Source: Cryptosporangium phraense
GTDB lineage: Bacteria > Actinomycetota > Actinomycetes > Mycobacteriales > Cryptosporangiaceae
NCBI RefSeq assembly: GCF_006912135.1
Contig: NZ_VIRS01000015.1
Location: 1-64,000 of the forward strand
Direction of reading: 5' to 3'
DNA: 64,000 nt
Below the pieces are notes generated by a model, which saw only the letters and a list, made by a program, of their open reading frames with translations, made no database searches and was not told the origin of the DNA. Numbering within the stretch: position 1 is the stretch's first letter; each line of letters starts with the position of its first letter. Shown here in pieces: positions 33,598 through 42,603 of this stretch. Position numbers and translations under genes: made by a program.

Positions 33598-34743
33598 TCA
33601 CAGACGACCCCGCGCCAGCGCGTCGCCCAGCTTGGAGCGGGCGTATCGGACCTCGTGCGCCCGGCGGCTGGACGTCACCAGGCCGGCATCGCGGAGGATC
33701 GCCAAATGGGCGGACACCGTCGATAGCGCCAAGCCGTGCCTGGCCGCCAGCACAGATGTCGACGCCGGAGTGTCCAGACTCCACAGCAGCGCGGCCCGGT
33801 TCGGGCCCAGCAACCGGGCCAGCGCGACTCCTGGGCGCTGCGCGGCCGGCTCCCAGGCTCGGGCCATACCCCTGGCCGGATAGATCACGGTCGGCTGCCA
33901 GCGCGGGGCGAAGCCGCTCACGGTGTCGGGCCAGACGAAAACGCTCGGCATCAGTAGCAGACCCCGCCCGCTCAGGTCCTGTTCGCCCAGCGGCGTGGAG
34001 CCTCGGCGCAGCAGTAGGGTGTCACCGGTCCAGGTCACGTCCGGGTGCAGGTCGGCGAACAGCGCCTGCAAGCCGCCGGACGTGAGACGCCTCGACCGCT
34101 CGGCGATGTCCGCTTCGAGGACCTCGCGCAGCCTCGGCCAGTCCGGCGCGACCAGCGCTTCCCAGGCCCGCTCGGTCGCGTCCGCCAGTGCGCGCACGGC
34201 CGCCGCCGGGTCGTCCAGCAACGCCCGCGCCGCCGGCTCCTCCCCACGACCCCGCCCCGCCGGTCCGCCCCTCCGCGCCCGCCCCGCCGGGCCATCCCGC
34301 GAAACCCGCCCCGCCAGGCCGTCCCGCGAAACCCGCGCCGCCGGCTCGTCCCACCGACCCCACCCCGCCAACCCCCTACTCGAGAACGATTCGCGAAGCT
34401 CCTCGTACGCCAGCCCCGGATCGGTCGCGCGCAGGCGCGCCAACTCCTCGGCGAACTCGACGACCCGGCCGAGCGGAGCCTCCGGCGGCGGACCCAGGAA
34501 ATCCGGCGTGTACCCCCGCACCGGCATCACCAGCGGCAACGGCCCCAGATCGAGACCCTCACCCCGCGCTAGCCAGCTCCGATGAAACCCGTGCCGCGCC
34601 GGACGCAGCAACGTCCGCACCGCCTCGTGCGTCTCACACAGCGGCGACACCGCGAACCGGCACCGCAGCAGGTCCGACCCCGCGAACCGCAACCGCAGCG
34701 GCACCCGCACCCACCCCCGGACTTTCGGCTCCACCCGAAACAC
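33598..34743 (-). CDS. ArsR-type winged-helix transcriptional regulator with large N-terminal domain
   Basis: A 381-residue protein. The C-terminal winged helix (about 315-375: LLWSLDTPASTSVLAARHGLALSTVSAHLAILRDAGLVTSSRRAHEVRYARS) follows an N-terminal domain of the DUF5937 type found with ArsR heads in actinobacteria (LRLRFAGSDLLRCRFAVSPLCETHEAVRTL). A repetitive Arg/Gly/Pro stretch at about 133-170 (VSRDGLAGRVSRDGPAGRA) exceeds the usual family length. It is divergent from an MFS transporter by 37 bp, a pairing typical for control of drug export. The start may be GTG 34743 or a later GTG near VRVPLRL. Confidence 0.85.
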   Translation of the reverse strand: MFRVEPKVRGWVRVPLRLRFAGSDLLRCRFAVSPLCETHEAVRTLLRPARHGFHRSWLARGEGLDLGPLPLVMPVRGYTPDFLGPPPEAPLGRVVEFAEELARLRATDPGLAYEELRESFSSRGLAGWGRWDEPAARVSRDGLAGRVSRDGPAGRARRGGPAGRGRGEEPAARALLDDPAAAVRALADATERAWEALVAPDWPRLREVLEADIAERSRRLTSGGLQALFADLHPDVTWTGDTLLLRRGSTPLGEQDLSGRGLLLMPSVFVWPDTVSGFAPRWQPTVIYPARGMARAWEPAAQRPGVALARLLGPNRAALLWSLDTPASTSVLAARHGLALSTVSAHLAILRDAGLVTSSRRAHEVRYARSKLGDALARGRL

Positions 34744-34780
34744 TAGAAGGAACGCCGAAACCCACGGACGCTCGACTCCC

Positions 34781-35995
34781 GTGTCCTACCGATCCGTGCT
34801 CGCGGTCCCCGACTTCCGCGCCGTCTTCGCCGCCCACCTCCTCTCCACGCTCGGCGTCGTCGTGGGCGAGATCGCGCTGTCCGTCCTGGTCTTCCGCCGG
34901 ACCGGATCGCCGCTTCTCACGGCTCTGACGTTCGCGCTCGGGCTGCTTCCCTATGTCGTCGGCGGCACCGTGCTCTCCGCGGTCGCGGACCGGCTGCCGG
35001 CCCGCCGGGTGATGGTCGTCTGCGACCTGATCTGCGCCTGCGCCGCGGCCGGCCTCGTCGTACCGGGGATGCCGATCGCCGGGTTGCTGCTCCTGCGCTG
35101 CCTGCTGGCCGCGGTCGCGCCGGTCTTCGCCGGCACCCGCGCCGCCGCCCTGGCCGACGTCCTGCCCGCCGACGTCTTCCCGCTCGGCAATTCGCTGCTG
35201 CGCGTGGTCAACCAGACCGCGCAGCTCACCGGGTTCGGCGCGGGCGGGCTGCTCCTCGCCGCCCTCGAACCGCGCACCGTACTCGCCGTCACGGTCCTCA
35301 CGTTCCTCGCCTCCGCCACCCTCATCCGCTCCGCCCTCCCCGCCCGTCCACCCCGCGTCGCCGCCGCGAACGCCACCCGCACCCGCCTGCTGACGGCCTC
35401 CCTCTCCGGCGCCACCCACCTGGCCCGGATCCCCCGTCTCCGCGCCCTCTACCTCCTCGCTTGGATCCCGCCGATGTTCGTCGTCGTCTCCGAAGCCCTG
35501 CTCACCCCGTACTCCGCCACCCTCCGCACCACGCCGGCCGGCCTCGGCCTCCTCCTCACCGGCATGCCGATCGGCGCGGTCGGCGCCTCCCTCCTGGCCG
35601 GCACCTTCCTCAGCCCCTCGGCCCGCACCCGCCTCTCGGCCCCGATCGTCCTGCTCGCCACGCTCCCCCCGCTCGCCTACGTGACGCACCCGTCCCTCCC
35701 CTGGGCCTTGCTGATCCAGATCGGCATCGGCGCCGGCGTCGTCTACACCTTCGGCCTCGACCACTGGTTCCTCGACGCGGTCCCCGAGCCCCTCCGCGGC
35801 CGGGCGCTGACCCTCCTCACCGCCGGCGCGATGACCTCCCAGGGCCTGGGCATGACCCTCGCCGGCACCGCCGCCGAGTTCGCCCCCGTCCACCTGGTCA
35901 TCGCCACCGGCGGCGCCGCCGCCCTACTGACCAACGCGCTGGTCCTCCGCTACGTCGCGAGGACCCGCCAGCGGCCCGGACCCGTCACTCCTTGA
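34781..35995 (+). CDS. Major facilitator superfamily exporter
   Basis: A 404-residue membrane protein with about 11-12 hydrophobic segments. It begins VLAVPDFRAVFAAHLLSTLGVVVGEIALSVLVFRRTGS and contains the loop motif VADRLPARRVMVV, as in the small-molecule/drug exporters of the MFS-3 type. GTG 34781 starts it, divergent from the ArsR-type regulator. Its 3' end overlaps the convergent ABC permease gene by 11 bp. The substrate is unknown. Confidence 0.9.
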   Translation: MSYRSVLAVPDFRAVFAAHLLSTLGVVVGEIALSVLVFRRTGSPLLTALTFALGLLPYVVGGTVLSAVADRLPARRVMVVCDLICACAAAGLVVPGMPIAGLLLLRCLLAAVAPVFAGTRAAALADVLPADVFPLGNSLLRVVNQTAQLTGFGAGGLLLAALEPRTVLAVTVLTFLASATLIRSALPARPPRVAAANATRTRLLTASLSGATHLARIPRLRALYLLAWIPPMFVVVSEALLTPYSATLRTTPAGLGLLLTGMPIGAVGASLLAGTFLSPSARTRLSAPIVLLATLPPLAYVTHPSLPWALLIQIGIGAGVVYTFGLDHWFLDAVPEPLRGRALTLLTAGAMTSQGLGMTLAGTAAEFAPVHLVIATGGAAALLTNALVLRYVARTRQRPGPVTP

Positions 35996-38462
35996 CCCCC
36001 ATCTGCTCCACCGGAGGCGTCCGCAGCAGCTGACCGATCGGCAGCACGGTCGTCGCCAGCGCCAGCACCGCCGCCCCGACGACGACCACCACCCCACCGA
36101 CCACCGGCACGTACGGCACCGGGCTCCCGGTCAGCGCGTTCACCGCCGCCACCAGCGTCCCGGCCGCGATCGTCCCGCCGATCACCAGCGCCACCCCCAG
36201 CAGCCCGGCCTGCTCCGCGTGCACCATCCGCTTCACCTGACGGCTCGTCAGCCCGACCAGCCGCAGCACCGCCAGCTCCCGCCGCCGGGCCAGCGCGGCC
36301 ACCACCATCGTGTTCGCCGCGGCCAGCGCCGCGAACCCGACCAGCACCCCGATCAGCAGCTTGTTCGCCCACCCGCTCACCGCGAGGTCCGTCGCCAGCC
36401 CGGCGCTCAGCTCGTCCCGGGCGACCACCGACGCCCCCGGGTGCCGGGAGACCACATCCGCCAGCCCCGGAACCGAAGCGCCCCGCACGAGCACGGAATC
36501 CGCCAGCCCGGTCGGCGTGTGCCCGGCCACCGTCGACGACGCGAGCGTGAAGTCCCCGAACCCCAGCCCCCGCCGGTAGATCGCGATCACCTTCAACTTC
36601 ACCGGGGTCCCGTCGGCGAGCGTCACCGCCGCCGTGTCCCCGACCTTCCACCCCGACCCGGACGCCCGGAGGTCCGAGACCGCCACCGTGTCCTTCCCCA
36701 GCCGGTCCAGCGATCCGTCGGTCACCGCCAGGTCCAGGGTGGACCCGACCGTCGCCGGGTCCACGGCCTGCGCCCCGGCCGTCTCCAGCCCGTCGAACAC
36801 CGGCGCCACGACGGTCGTCTGCCGCACCGCCGTCACCATGCGGACGCCCGGCAGCCGCCGGATCTCGTCGACCGCCGACGCCGGAAGCCCGGTGGGAGAC
36901 ACCACCGCCTGCTCGGCCAGCGTCCCGTCCCGGCGCTGGTCGACGGTCGTCCGCTGCAGATTGTCCTGGAGGAACCAGACCGAGCCGCCCAGCCCGACGG
37001 CCAGCACCAGCGCGGTCAGCACGGTCGCGCCGCCGCGGGCGTTGGCTCGCAGGTTCGCCGCCGCCAGGTAGCCGCTCGACCGCCACACCGCCGACAGCAC
37101 CGGCGCGAGCACCCGGGCGGCGAACGCGTTGATCTCCGGCGCCAGCAGCCCGACCCCGAGCACGAACAGGTAGAGCATCCCGGTCGCCGAGGCCACCGCG
37201 ACCACCCCGCCGGTACTGATCGCGGCCGGTGCCGCCGCGACCGCCCCGACCAGGATCACCAGCCCGGCGATCCGCCGGACCCGGCCCCCGCCGGACGGTT
37301 CCACGGCCACCTCGCCGAGCGCCTCGGTCGGCCGGATCTTCGCGACCCGACGCGCGGCGGCCAGCGCCGCCAGCACCGCGACCAGCGACGTCACGAGCAC
37401 CGCGGTCGGAGCAGCCAGGACGCCGGGCAGGATCGGCAGCGAGTCCGGCACGAACCCGCGATCCACCAGCTGGCCGTGCACCCACCGGGTCGCCAGCACA
37501 CCGAGCGGCAGCCCGATCACGCCGCCGAGAACGCTCAGCAACATTGCCTCGGCCACGATCATCCGGCGCACCTGCCCCGGGGTCGCCGCGATCGCCCGGA
37601 GCAGGGCCAGGTCCCGCCGCCGGTGCCGCACCGACAATCCGACGGTCCCGGCCACCACGAACCCGATCAGCAGCACGACGTACCCGCCGAACGAGCCGCC
37701 GAGCAGAATCAGCAGGTCGCGCCCGTCCAGGTCCGCGCTCGGCTCGGCCAGCCCCCGGTCGTCGCCGGTGTAGACCTGAGCCCCGTCCGCGACCGCGGAC
37801 ACCGCCTTGGCCAGCGCCGCGGTGTCCACTCCGTGCTCGGCCCGTACCAGCACCGCCGCCGCCCGGCCCGGACTCGGGTTCAATGCGCCGGCCCGCGCGT
37901 CAGTCAGAAACACCGCGACCGGCGAAGCGTCCGCATGAACGAGACCGGTGACCGTGAAGCGGTGCACCGTACCGCCGACCAGCAGGTCGACCGGCGCGCC
38001 GGTCGCAAGCCCGAGGCGGGTGTCGGCGACGACCTCGTCGTCGGTCCGCGGGGCCGAGCCGGACGTCAGCGGCGACCGGCCGAAGGCCGCGCTGCTCCAC
38101 CCGTGCCCGACGGCGCGGACCGGCCCGGCCGTCACCGGAACCGCCACGTCGGCCACGGCCGACTCGACCCCGGCCAGCGTCCGGACGCGGTCCGCGACCG
38201 CGATCGGAACGGTCCCGCCCGGCAGGCGGACCATGCTGGTCGTGACGTCGCCGTCGAACTCCTTCGTCCGCCGGACGACCTCTTGCCGGGCGACGACGAC
38301 GTCGGCGCGGGCGTACCGCTCGGCCGACGGGTGGAAGAACACCGCCGACTCGACGAGCGTGCCCATGCTCATCAGGATCATCACGCCGGTGGCCAGCGCG
38401 ACCAGCGTCGCGACCGCGCTGCCCCAGCGGTGCCGGATCATCCGGAACGCGAGATCGATCAT
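35985..38462 (-). CDS. ABC transporter permease, FtsX/MacB type
   Basis: An 825-residue permease. One N-terminal TM (about 15-38) leads to an extracellular domain. The first FtsX core (about 255-375: VVLLIGFVVAGTVGLSVRHRRRDLALLRAIAATPGQVRRMIVAEAML) is followed by more TM segments, a second extracellular domain, and the last FtsX core (about 695-815: LAALAAANTMVVAALARRRELAVLRLVGLTSRQVKRMV). This two-core layout is typical of actinobacterial lipoprotein/antimicrobial-peptide-type exporters. The ATG overlaps the ATPase gene stop (ATGA). Confidence 0.92.
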   Translation of the reverse strand: MIDLAFRMIRHRWGSAVATLVALATGVMILMSMGTLVESAVFFHPSAERYARADVVVARQEVVRRTKEFDGDVTTSMVRLPGGTVPIAVADRVRTLAGVESAVADVAVPVTAGPVRAVGHGWSSAAFGRSPLTSGSAPRTDDEVVADTRLGLATGAPVDLLVGGTVHRFTVTGLVHADASPVAVFLTDARAGALNPSPGRAAAVLVRAEHGVDTAALAKAVSAVADGAQVYTGDDRGLAEPSADLDGRDLLILLGGSFGGYVVLLIGFVVAGTVGLSVRHRRRDLALLRAIAATPGQVRRMIVAEAMLLSVLGGVIGLPLGVLATRWVHGQLVDRGFVPDSLPILPGVLAAPTAVLVTSLVAVLAALAAARRVAKIRPTEALGEVAVEPSGGGRVRRIAGLVILVGAVAAAPAAISTGGVVAVASATGMLYLFVLGVGLLAPEINAFAARVLAPVLSAVWRSSGYLAAANLRANARGGATVLTALVLAVGLGGSVWFLQDNLQRTTVDQRRDGTLAEQAVVSPTGLPASAVDEIRRLPGVRMVTAVRQTTVVAPVFDGLETAGAQAVDPATVGSTLDLAVTDGSLDRLGKDTVAVSDLRASGSGWKVGDTAAVTLADGTPVKLKVIAIYRRGLGFGDFTLASSTVAGHTPTGLADSVLVRGASVPGLADVVSRHPGASVVARDELSAGLATDLAVSGWANKLLIGVLVGFAALAAANTMVVAALARRRELAVLRLVGLTSRQVKRMVHAEQAGLLGVALVIGGTIAAGTLVAAVNALTGSPVPYVPVVGGVVVVVGAAVLALATTVLPIGQLLRTPPVEQMGVKE

Positions 38463-39208
38463 GACCGCACCCGCGAACGACCCAGCGTGGCCAGAACCTC
38501 GGCGATCCGCGTGGCGCCGGGCTGCGGGAGGTCCAGCACCAGGCGGCCGTCGGCGAGCACCAGGACCCGGTCGGCGTAGGAGGCCGCGACCGGGTCGTGG
38601 GTCACCATGACGACGGTCTGGCCGTGGGTGTCGACGAGCATCCGCAGCAGCGTGAGCACGTCGGCGGCGGTGGCCGTGTCGAGCGCGCCGGTCGGCTCGT
38701 CGCAGAAGATCACCTCGGGCCGGGTGACCAGCGCGCGGGCGATCGCGACCCGCTGCTGCTGACCGCCGGAGAGCTCCGACGGGCGGTGCGTCAGCCGATC
38801 GTCGAGCCCGACGCGCTGCACGACCTCGGCGAGCCAGCCGCGGTCGACGCGCACCCCGGCGAGCCGGGACGGCAGCACGATGTTCTCCTCGACGGTGAGC
38901 GCGCCGAGCAGGTTGAACGCCTGGAAGACGAAGCCGATCCGGTCGCGGCGCAGCTTCGTCAGCTGGGTCTCCGACAGGCCCGACAGCTCGGTGTCGCCCA
39001 GCCGGACCCGCCCGGACGTCGGCCGGTCGAGCCCGGCCGCGGTCTGCAGGAGCGTGCTCTTGCCCGACCCGGAGGGTCCCATCACCGCGGTGAACGTGCC
39101 GCGGACGAACACCGCGTCGACGCCGGCCAGCGCCGTGACCGGCTGCTGGTCGGTGCCGTAGACGCGGGTGAGCTGTTCCACCCGGACGGCTTCAGTGTGG
39201 ACGGACAT
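38459..39208 (-). CDS. ABC transporter ATP-binding protein, MacB/LolD type
   Basis: A 249-residue ATPase with Walker [13 protein letters not shown] (about 42-53), signature [15 protein letters not shown] (about 145-159), Walker [13 protein letters not shown] and a switch His in VTHDP. A GGAGAGG ribosome site precedes ATG 39208. It forms an operon with the FtsX-type permease. No two-component system or substrate gene lies next to it, so the cargo is unknown. Confidence 0.95.
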   Translation of the reverse strand: MSVHTEAVRVEQLTRVYGTDQQPVTALAGVDAVFVRGTFTAVMGPSGSGKSTLLQTAAGLDRPTSGRVRLGDTELSGLSETQLTKLRRDRIGFVFQAFNLLGALTVEENIVLPSRLAGVRVDRGWLAEVVQRVGLDDRLTHRPSELSGGQQQRVAIARALVTRPEVIFCDEPTGALDTATAADVLTLLRMLVDTHGQTVVMVTHDPVAASYADRVLVLADGRLVLDLPQPGATRIAEVLATLGRSRVRS

Positions 39209-39289
39209 CGGTTCGCCTCTCCGTGTTTGTGCACTACGGAGACGCTATTTCCGGGCCGTCGCGGCGACGATGAAGCCTACGGGCGAACC

Positions 39290-39311
39290 GGGGTACAGCC
39301 TGCGCTACCCC
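39290..39311 (-). terminator. Hairpin at the 3' end of the LodA-like gene
   Basis: GGGGTA (39290-39295) and TACCCC (39306-39311), extended by AGC/GCT, form a near-perfect stem with a short CTGC loop overlapping the stop at 39305. No T-run follows on the minus strand. It may limit read-through into the ABC transporter promoter. Confidence 0.4.
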
Positions 39312-42300
39312 TCGGGCGGTACCGGGGTGTCGGCGGTCCAGCAGGCCGCGGTGACGAGCTTCTCGCGGGTGAACGGCTGGCCGTTCCGGGCCCTCCCCTG
39401 GGCGGTGACGCGGACCCGATAGGTGCCGGGTTCGGTGACCGTGAACGTGCCCTGGTAGCCGGCGTCGTCCTCGATCGGGGTCAGGGTCTGGATCTGGGTC
39501 CGGCCGGTCGGCCGGAGGATCTCGGCGACGACGGCCGCGCCGTCGATCGGGAACCCGGCCTCGTTCAGGAACGCGGTGACGGTGACCGTCGAGCCGGCGG
39601 CGACGTCGTCCTGCTCGGCGTCGGCGGTGAGCTGGACGCTCGACCAGGCGTGCACCCGGAGCCGGTATGGCGTGCCGGCCGGGACCGGAGCCGGGGCCAC
39701 GGCCGCGCGGAACCGCGAGACGGGTGAGTTGACGACCGCGAACGCCCGCTCCCGCTCCGACCGCCACTGCGCCTCGGCCGCGTTCGCCGCACCGGCCGCG
39801 TTCGCCGCACCGCCCGCGGCCGGCGCTTCCGCGGCGGCGCGGAACGCGGCGGCGGCGACGCGGCGGCGGGCGGCGGGGGCGATGCCTCGGAGGATCGAGA
39901 GGTCGGCGCCGGCGCCCGGGCCGTGCGCCTCTCCGGCGGCCCCGCCGACCGGCTCCAGGCGCGGCTCCCCCGGCGTCACCACGACGTGCCAGATCCCGCC
40001 CTGCTCGAACCGCCCGGCCGCGAGCTGCACGGGCAGCGCGATCCGGTACCAGGCCAGGCCGTTGCCCGACCCGTACCGCATGGCCGCCTCCTGCCGGGCC
40101 CGCCACGGCTCGAGCAGCAGCCCGTTCGGCGTCTGCAGCCGGAAGTCGACCTCGTCCGGCGCCTCGACCTGCAGCACGACGTCGATACCGCCGTCGGCGT
40201 CGGCCAGCGTGAACGGGATCCGCTCGACCGCGCCCGCGGTCAGGCTCCCGGCCGCGGTGGTCACGACCTCGGCCCCGCTCACGTCGGCCAGGACCTGCAG
40301 CACGGTGTCGTCCACGTCGGCCTCACTGCTGGTCAGCTGGTACCCGCCGAACGCACCGGCCAGCTGCTTCAGCGCGGCCCCGATCGAGTGCGGCGGCCCG
40401 ACCTCGACCGCGTACGGACGGACCAGGACCTCGGCGGCCAGATCGTCGTCCACCGCCCGGGGCGCGTTCGCCAGCCCGTCGGTGAGGACGACGACCACCT
40501 GGTCACCGAACCCGCCCGGATCGGCCTGGACGAGCGCCTGGCCGGCCAGGATCCCGTCGCCGACCGACGTCTTCCCGCGCGGGTCGAGGCGGTCGCCGTC
40601 CAGGATCGCCACGGTCGCGGCCAGCGCGTCGGCGTCGTCGGCGAGCGGTTGGACGGCGCGCAGCGCCTCGGCGTCCGTATCGAAACCGACGAGGCCGAGG
40701 CCGTCACCCTCGAGCAGGAGGGTCGCGAACTTGGCGGCCGCGCGCCGGACGGCCGCGCCGCGGCCGTCGGCGCCCATGCTGGCCGAGCGATCCACGACGA
40801 GCGCGATCGCGGTCCCGGGGCGGGCCACCGTGTTCGCGTCGACCTGGACCGGCCACTGAAGACCGGTGGCGGGCTCACGCACGATGAGGGTCTGGGTCGG
40901 GAGCGCCGACGGCGCGACCCCGGTCCGGTAGGCGACGAGGAACTCGGCCGACGGGTCCGCCGCCGGGTCGACCGTGACGCTCGACGTGAGCGCGGTGAGC
41001 TGGGGATGGTCGGGCGGGAGCAGCTCGAGCGTGGTCGCGGAGTGGACCGTGAGCTGGATCGGCAGCACCGCCTCCCGCACCATGCCCAGCGGGCCCTGGG
41101 CCACGTTCACGAAGTCGAGCCGGCGGGTGGTCAGCGTGATCGGCGGCGGGGTGAGGTGCTCGGTCTCGACGTGCCGGACCGTCCCGTCCGGCGCCTGCTG
41201 CGCGACGACGAACCCGAGGTCGTGCCAGTGCGCGACCATCTCGTCCATGCTGCCGATGTCCCGGTCCCAGACGACGGCGGTGGTCGCGGTGACGTTCTCG
41301 AAGACGTCGTTGGGGCGCGGGACCGGCCACCAGTTCTGGCCGCAGGCCTGGAAGTCGGCCTGCCAGGGCAGCGCCATCGCGGCCGTGACGTGGCCCGGGG
41401 CGACCTGGGCGTGGTCGAGCCGGAACGCCGACGTGTAGGCGGACTCCAGGATCGGCCGGTCGCCCTCGGCGCGTCCACCGGCCTCGATGCCGGGGAAGAA
41501 CGCGCCGCCGACGCAGGCCTCGAGCGCGGCCCGGTCTAGGCCGTCCGGGGTGAGGCCGGGGTCGGGGGCGGGTTCGCCGGCCCAGTCCTTGGTGTAGGTG
41601 CCGGCCTTCCAGCGGGCCAGGTGCCCGGCCTGCACCTTGGTCAGGACCGCGTCCTCGCCGTTGAGGTCGGGCATGTTGCCGGTCGGGCGGAGCTTCTTCA
41701 CGATCCGGTCGACCGTGCGCTGGTCGGTGACCGGGTGGGCCCAGGAGTGGACCCGGCCCACGTCCCGGACCCAGCGCGTGTCGGCCGCGCGGCGCAGGAT
41801 CGGGTAGACGTCCCGGGTGTAGGAGGTCGCGGTGGGGGCTTTCGCCAGGTTGCGCGCCACCATCACGTCGAGGAGCCGGTCGTAGAGCGTGATGACGTTC
41901 TGCTGGTGCGGCGCGAACTTCGGCGGGGCGACCAGCACCCAGGCGCCCTCCACCGGCGGGGTGGAGCCGTCGGGCAGCGTCAGCTGGGCGGTGACCGGGC
42001 CGTCGGCGGTGTCGTCGTACCAGCCGGCGTTGCCCCAGAAGTCGCCGATCCCGTTGCCGGCCGGCGAGTCGGACGTCCCGGCGCCGCCGAGGACCAGCAG
42101 CCGGCCGTTCTCGTCGGTGCGGATCTCGCCCAGGGGCACGGAGGTGGCGACCTGGCCGTCGAACGTGATCGTGCCGGAGTCGAACACGGCCGACTGGCCG
42201 GGGCCGGTGAGCGTGCGCGGGCCGGGGTCGATCGTCAGGTCGGCGGCGGGCTCGTCGTTGCCCCGGTCGGGGTGCGCGGCTTTCGCGTTGGCCAGGTGGA

Positions 42301-42526
42301 CGGTCCAGGTGATCGGGCCCGTCACCTCCTCGGCCGTGCCGTCGTCGTGGTGGGCGAAGACGCGGAACCGGGCGGCCTGGCGTTTGACCCGGAGCTGGTC
42401 GTCCTTGAACCCGTCGGCCGGGAGCGGATGCTCGTCCGGATGCTCGGGGCCGAGGAAGAACTCGTCCGGGCTGTTGCCCACGCGGGCGACGCCGATTGCC
42501 GGGTGAACCTTGTAGACCGTCGTCAC
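39305..42526 (-). CDS. LodA/GoxA-like (CTQ-type) quinoprotein region fused to a von Willebrand A domain
   Basis: A 1073-residue protein. The N-terminal 500 residues look like the LodA/GoxA amino-acid oxidase family: VYKVHPAIGVARVGNSPDEFFLGPE at the start, then CVGGAFFPGIEA (Cys338), ALPWQADFQACGQNWWPVPRP (Cys395, Trp399-400) and MVAHWHDLGFV (Trp434). The family makes a cysteine tryptophylquinone from one Cys and one Trp; the pair used here cannot be fixed by eye. At about 572-745 is a vWA domain with the metal-site motif DRSAS (Asp579) and VVVLTDG. The rest holds beta-sandwich-like segments. No signal peptide is seen, and no LodB-type flavoprotein lies nearby. GTG 42526 is preferred to TTG 42553 because it gives the family N-terminus. 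Confidence 0.8.
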   Translation of the reverse strand: MTTVYKVHPAIGVARVGNSPDEFFLGPEHPDEHPLPADGFKDDQLRVKRQAARFRVFAHHDDGTAEEVTGPITWTVHLANAKAAHPDRGNDEPAADLTIDPGPRTLTGPGQSAVFDSGTITFDGQVATSVPLGEIRTDENGRLLVLGGAGTSDSPAGNGIGDFWGNAGWYDDTADGPVTAQLTLPDGSTPPVEGAWVLVAPPKFAPHQQNVITLYDRLLDVMVARNLAKAPTATSYTRDVYPILRRAADTRWVRDVGRVHSWAHPVTDQRTVDRIVKKLRPTGNMPDLNGEDAVLTKVQAGHLARWKAGTYTKDWAGEPAPDPGLTPDGLDRAALEACVGGAFFPGIEAGGRAEGDRPILESAYTSAFRLDHAQVAPGHVTAAMALPWQADFQACGQNWWPVPRPNDVFENVTATTAVVWDRDIGSMDEMVAHWHDLGFVVAQQAPDGTVRHVETEHLTPPPITLTTRRLDFVNVAQGPLGMVREAVLPIQLTVHSATTLELLPPDHPQLTALTSSVTVDPAADPSAEFLVAYRTGVAPSALPTQTLIVREPATGLQWPVQVDANTVARPGTAIALVVDRSASMGADGRGAAVRRAAAKFATLLLEGDGLGLVGFDTDAEALRAVQPLADDADALAATVAILDGDRLDPRGKTSVGDGILAGQALVQADPGGFGDQVVVVLTDGLANAPRAVDDDLAAEVLVRPYAVEVGPPHSIGAALKQLAGAFGGYQLTSSEADVDDTVLQVLADVSGAEVVTTAAGSLTAGAVERIPFTLADADGGIDVVLQVEAPDEVDFRLQTPNGLLLEPWRARQEAAMRYGSGNGLAWYRIALPVQLAAGRFEQGGIWHVVVTPGEPRLEPVGGAAGEAHGPGAGADLSILRGIAPAARRRVAAAAFRAAAEAPAAGGAANAAGAANAAEAQWRSERERAFAVVNSPVSRFRAAVAPAPVPAGTPYRLRVHAWSSVQLTADAEQDDVAAGSTVTVTAFLNEAGFPIDGAAVVAEILRPTGRTQIQTLTPIEDDAGYQGTFTVTEPGTYRVRVTAQGRARNGQPFTREKLVTAACWTADTPVPPEG

Positions 42527-42564
42527 GGCGGCGATCCTAGGCTCCCTGAGCAAACTCCCAGAAA

Positions 42565-42578
42565 TAGAACGTGTTCTG
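42565..42578 (+). promoter_or_regulatory. KstR-like operator with downstream leaderless -10 element
   Basis: TAGAACGTGTTCTG matches the KstR sterol-repressor pattern TnnAACnnGTTnnA at all but the last base, with perfect AGAAC/GTTCT arms. A -10 TAACGT (42590-42595) lies 8 nt before the GTG start at 42604, placing the palindrome near -35. The gap also serves the divergent LodA-like gene. Confidence 0.55.
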
Positions 42579-42603
42579 GTTTTCTGGCGTAACGTGCGAG
42601 GGC

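Noticed and set aside
32246-33883. Collagen-like or repeat protein (RRGAQGPG repeats) in the minisatellite island
   Set aside because: The repeat periods are multiples of three, so every frame on both strands gives a regular peptide. The frame also runs into the antisense of the ArsR-type gene, and no ribosome site precedes it.
34634-35893. Minus-strand frame rich in Gly/Glu/Asp opposite the MFS gene
   Set aside because: The plus-strand frame has about 12 TM segments and MFS motifs. The minus frame is only its complement.
36219-38579. 786-codon plus-strand frame across the ABC permease
   Set aside because: It is the reverse-strand shadow of an intact FtsX-type permease. It is rich in Arg, His and Pro with no domain and no ribosome site.
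42527-42570. Longer LodA-like and luciferase-like N-termini from TTG 42553 and GTG 42571
   Set aside because: These would bury the KstR-like palindrome in coding sequence. GTG 42526 and GTG 42604 match family N-termini and leave a proper promoter gap.
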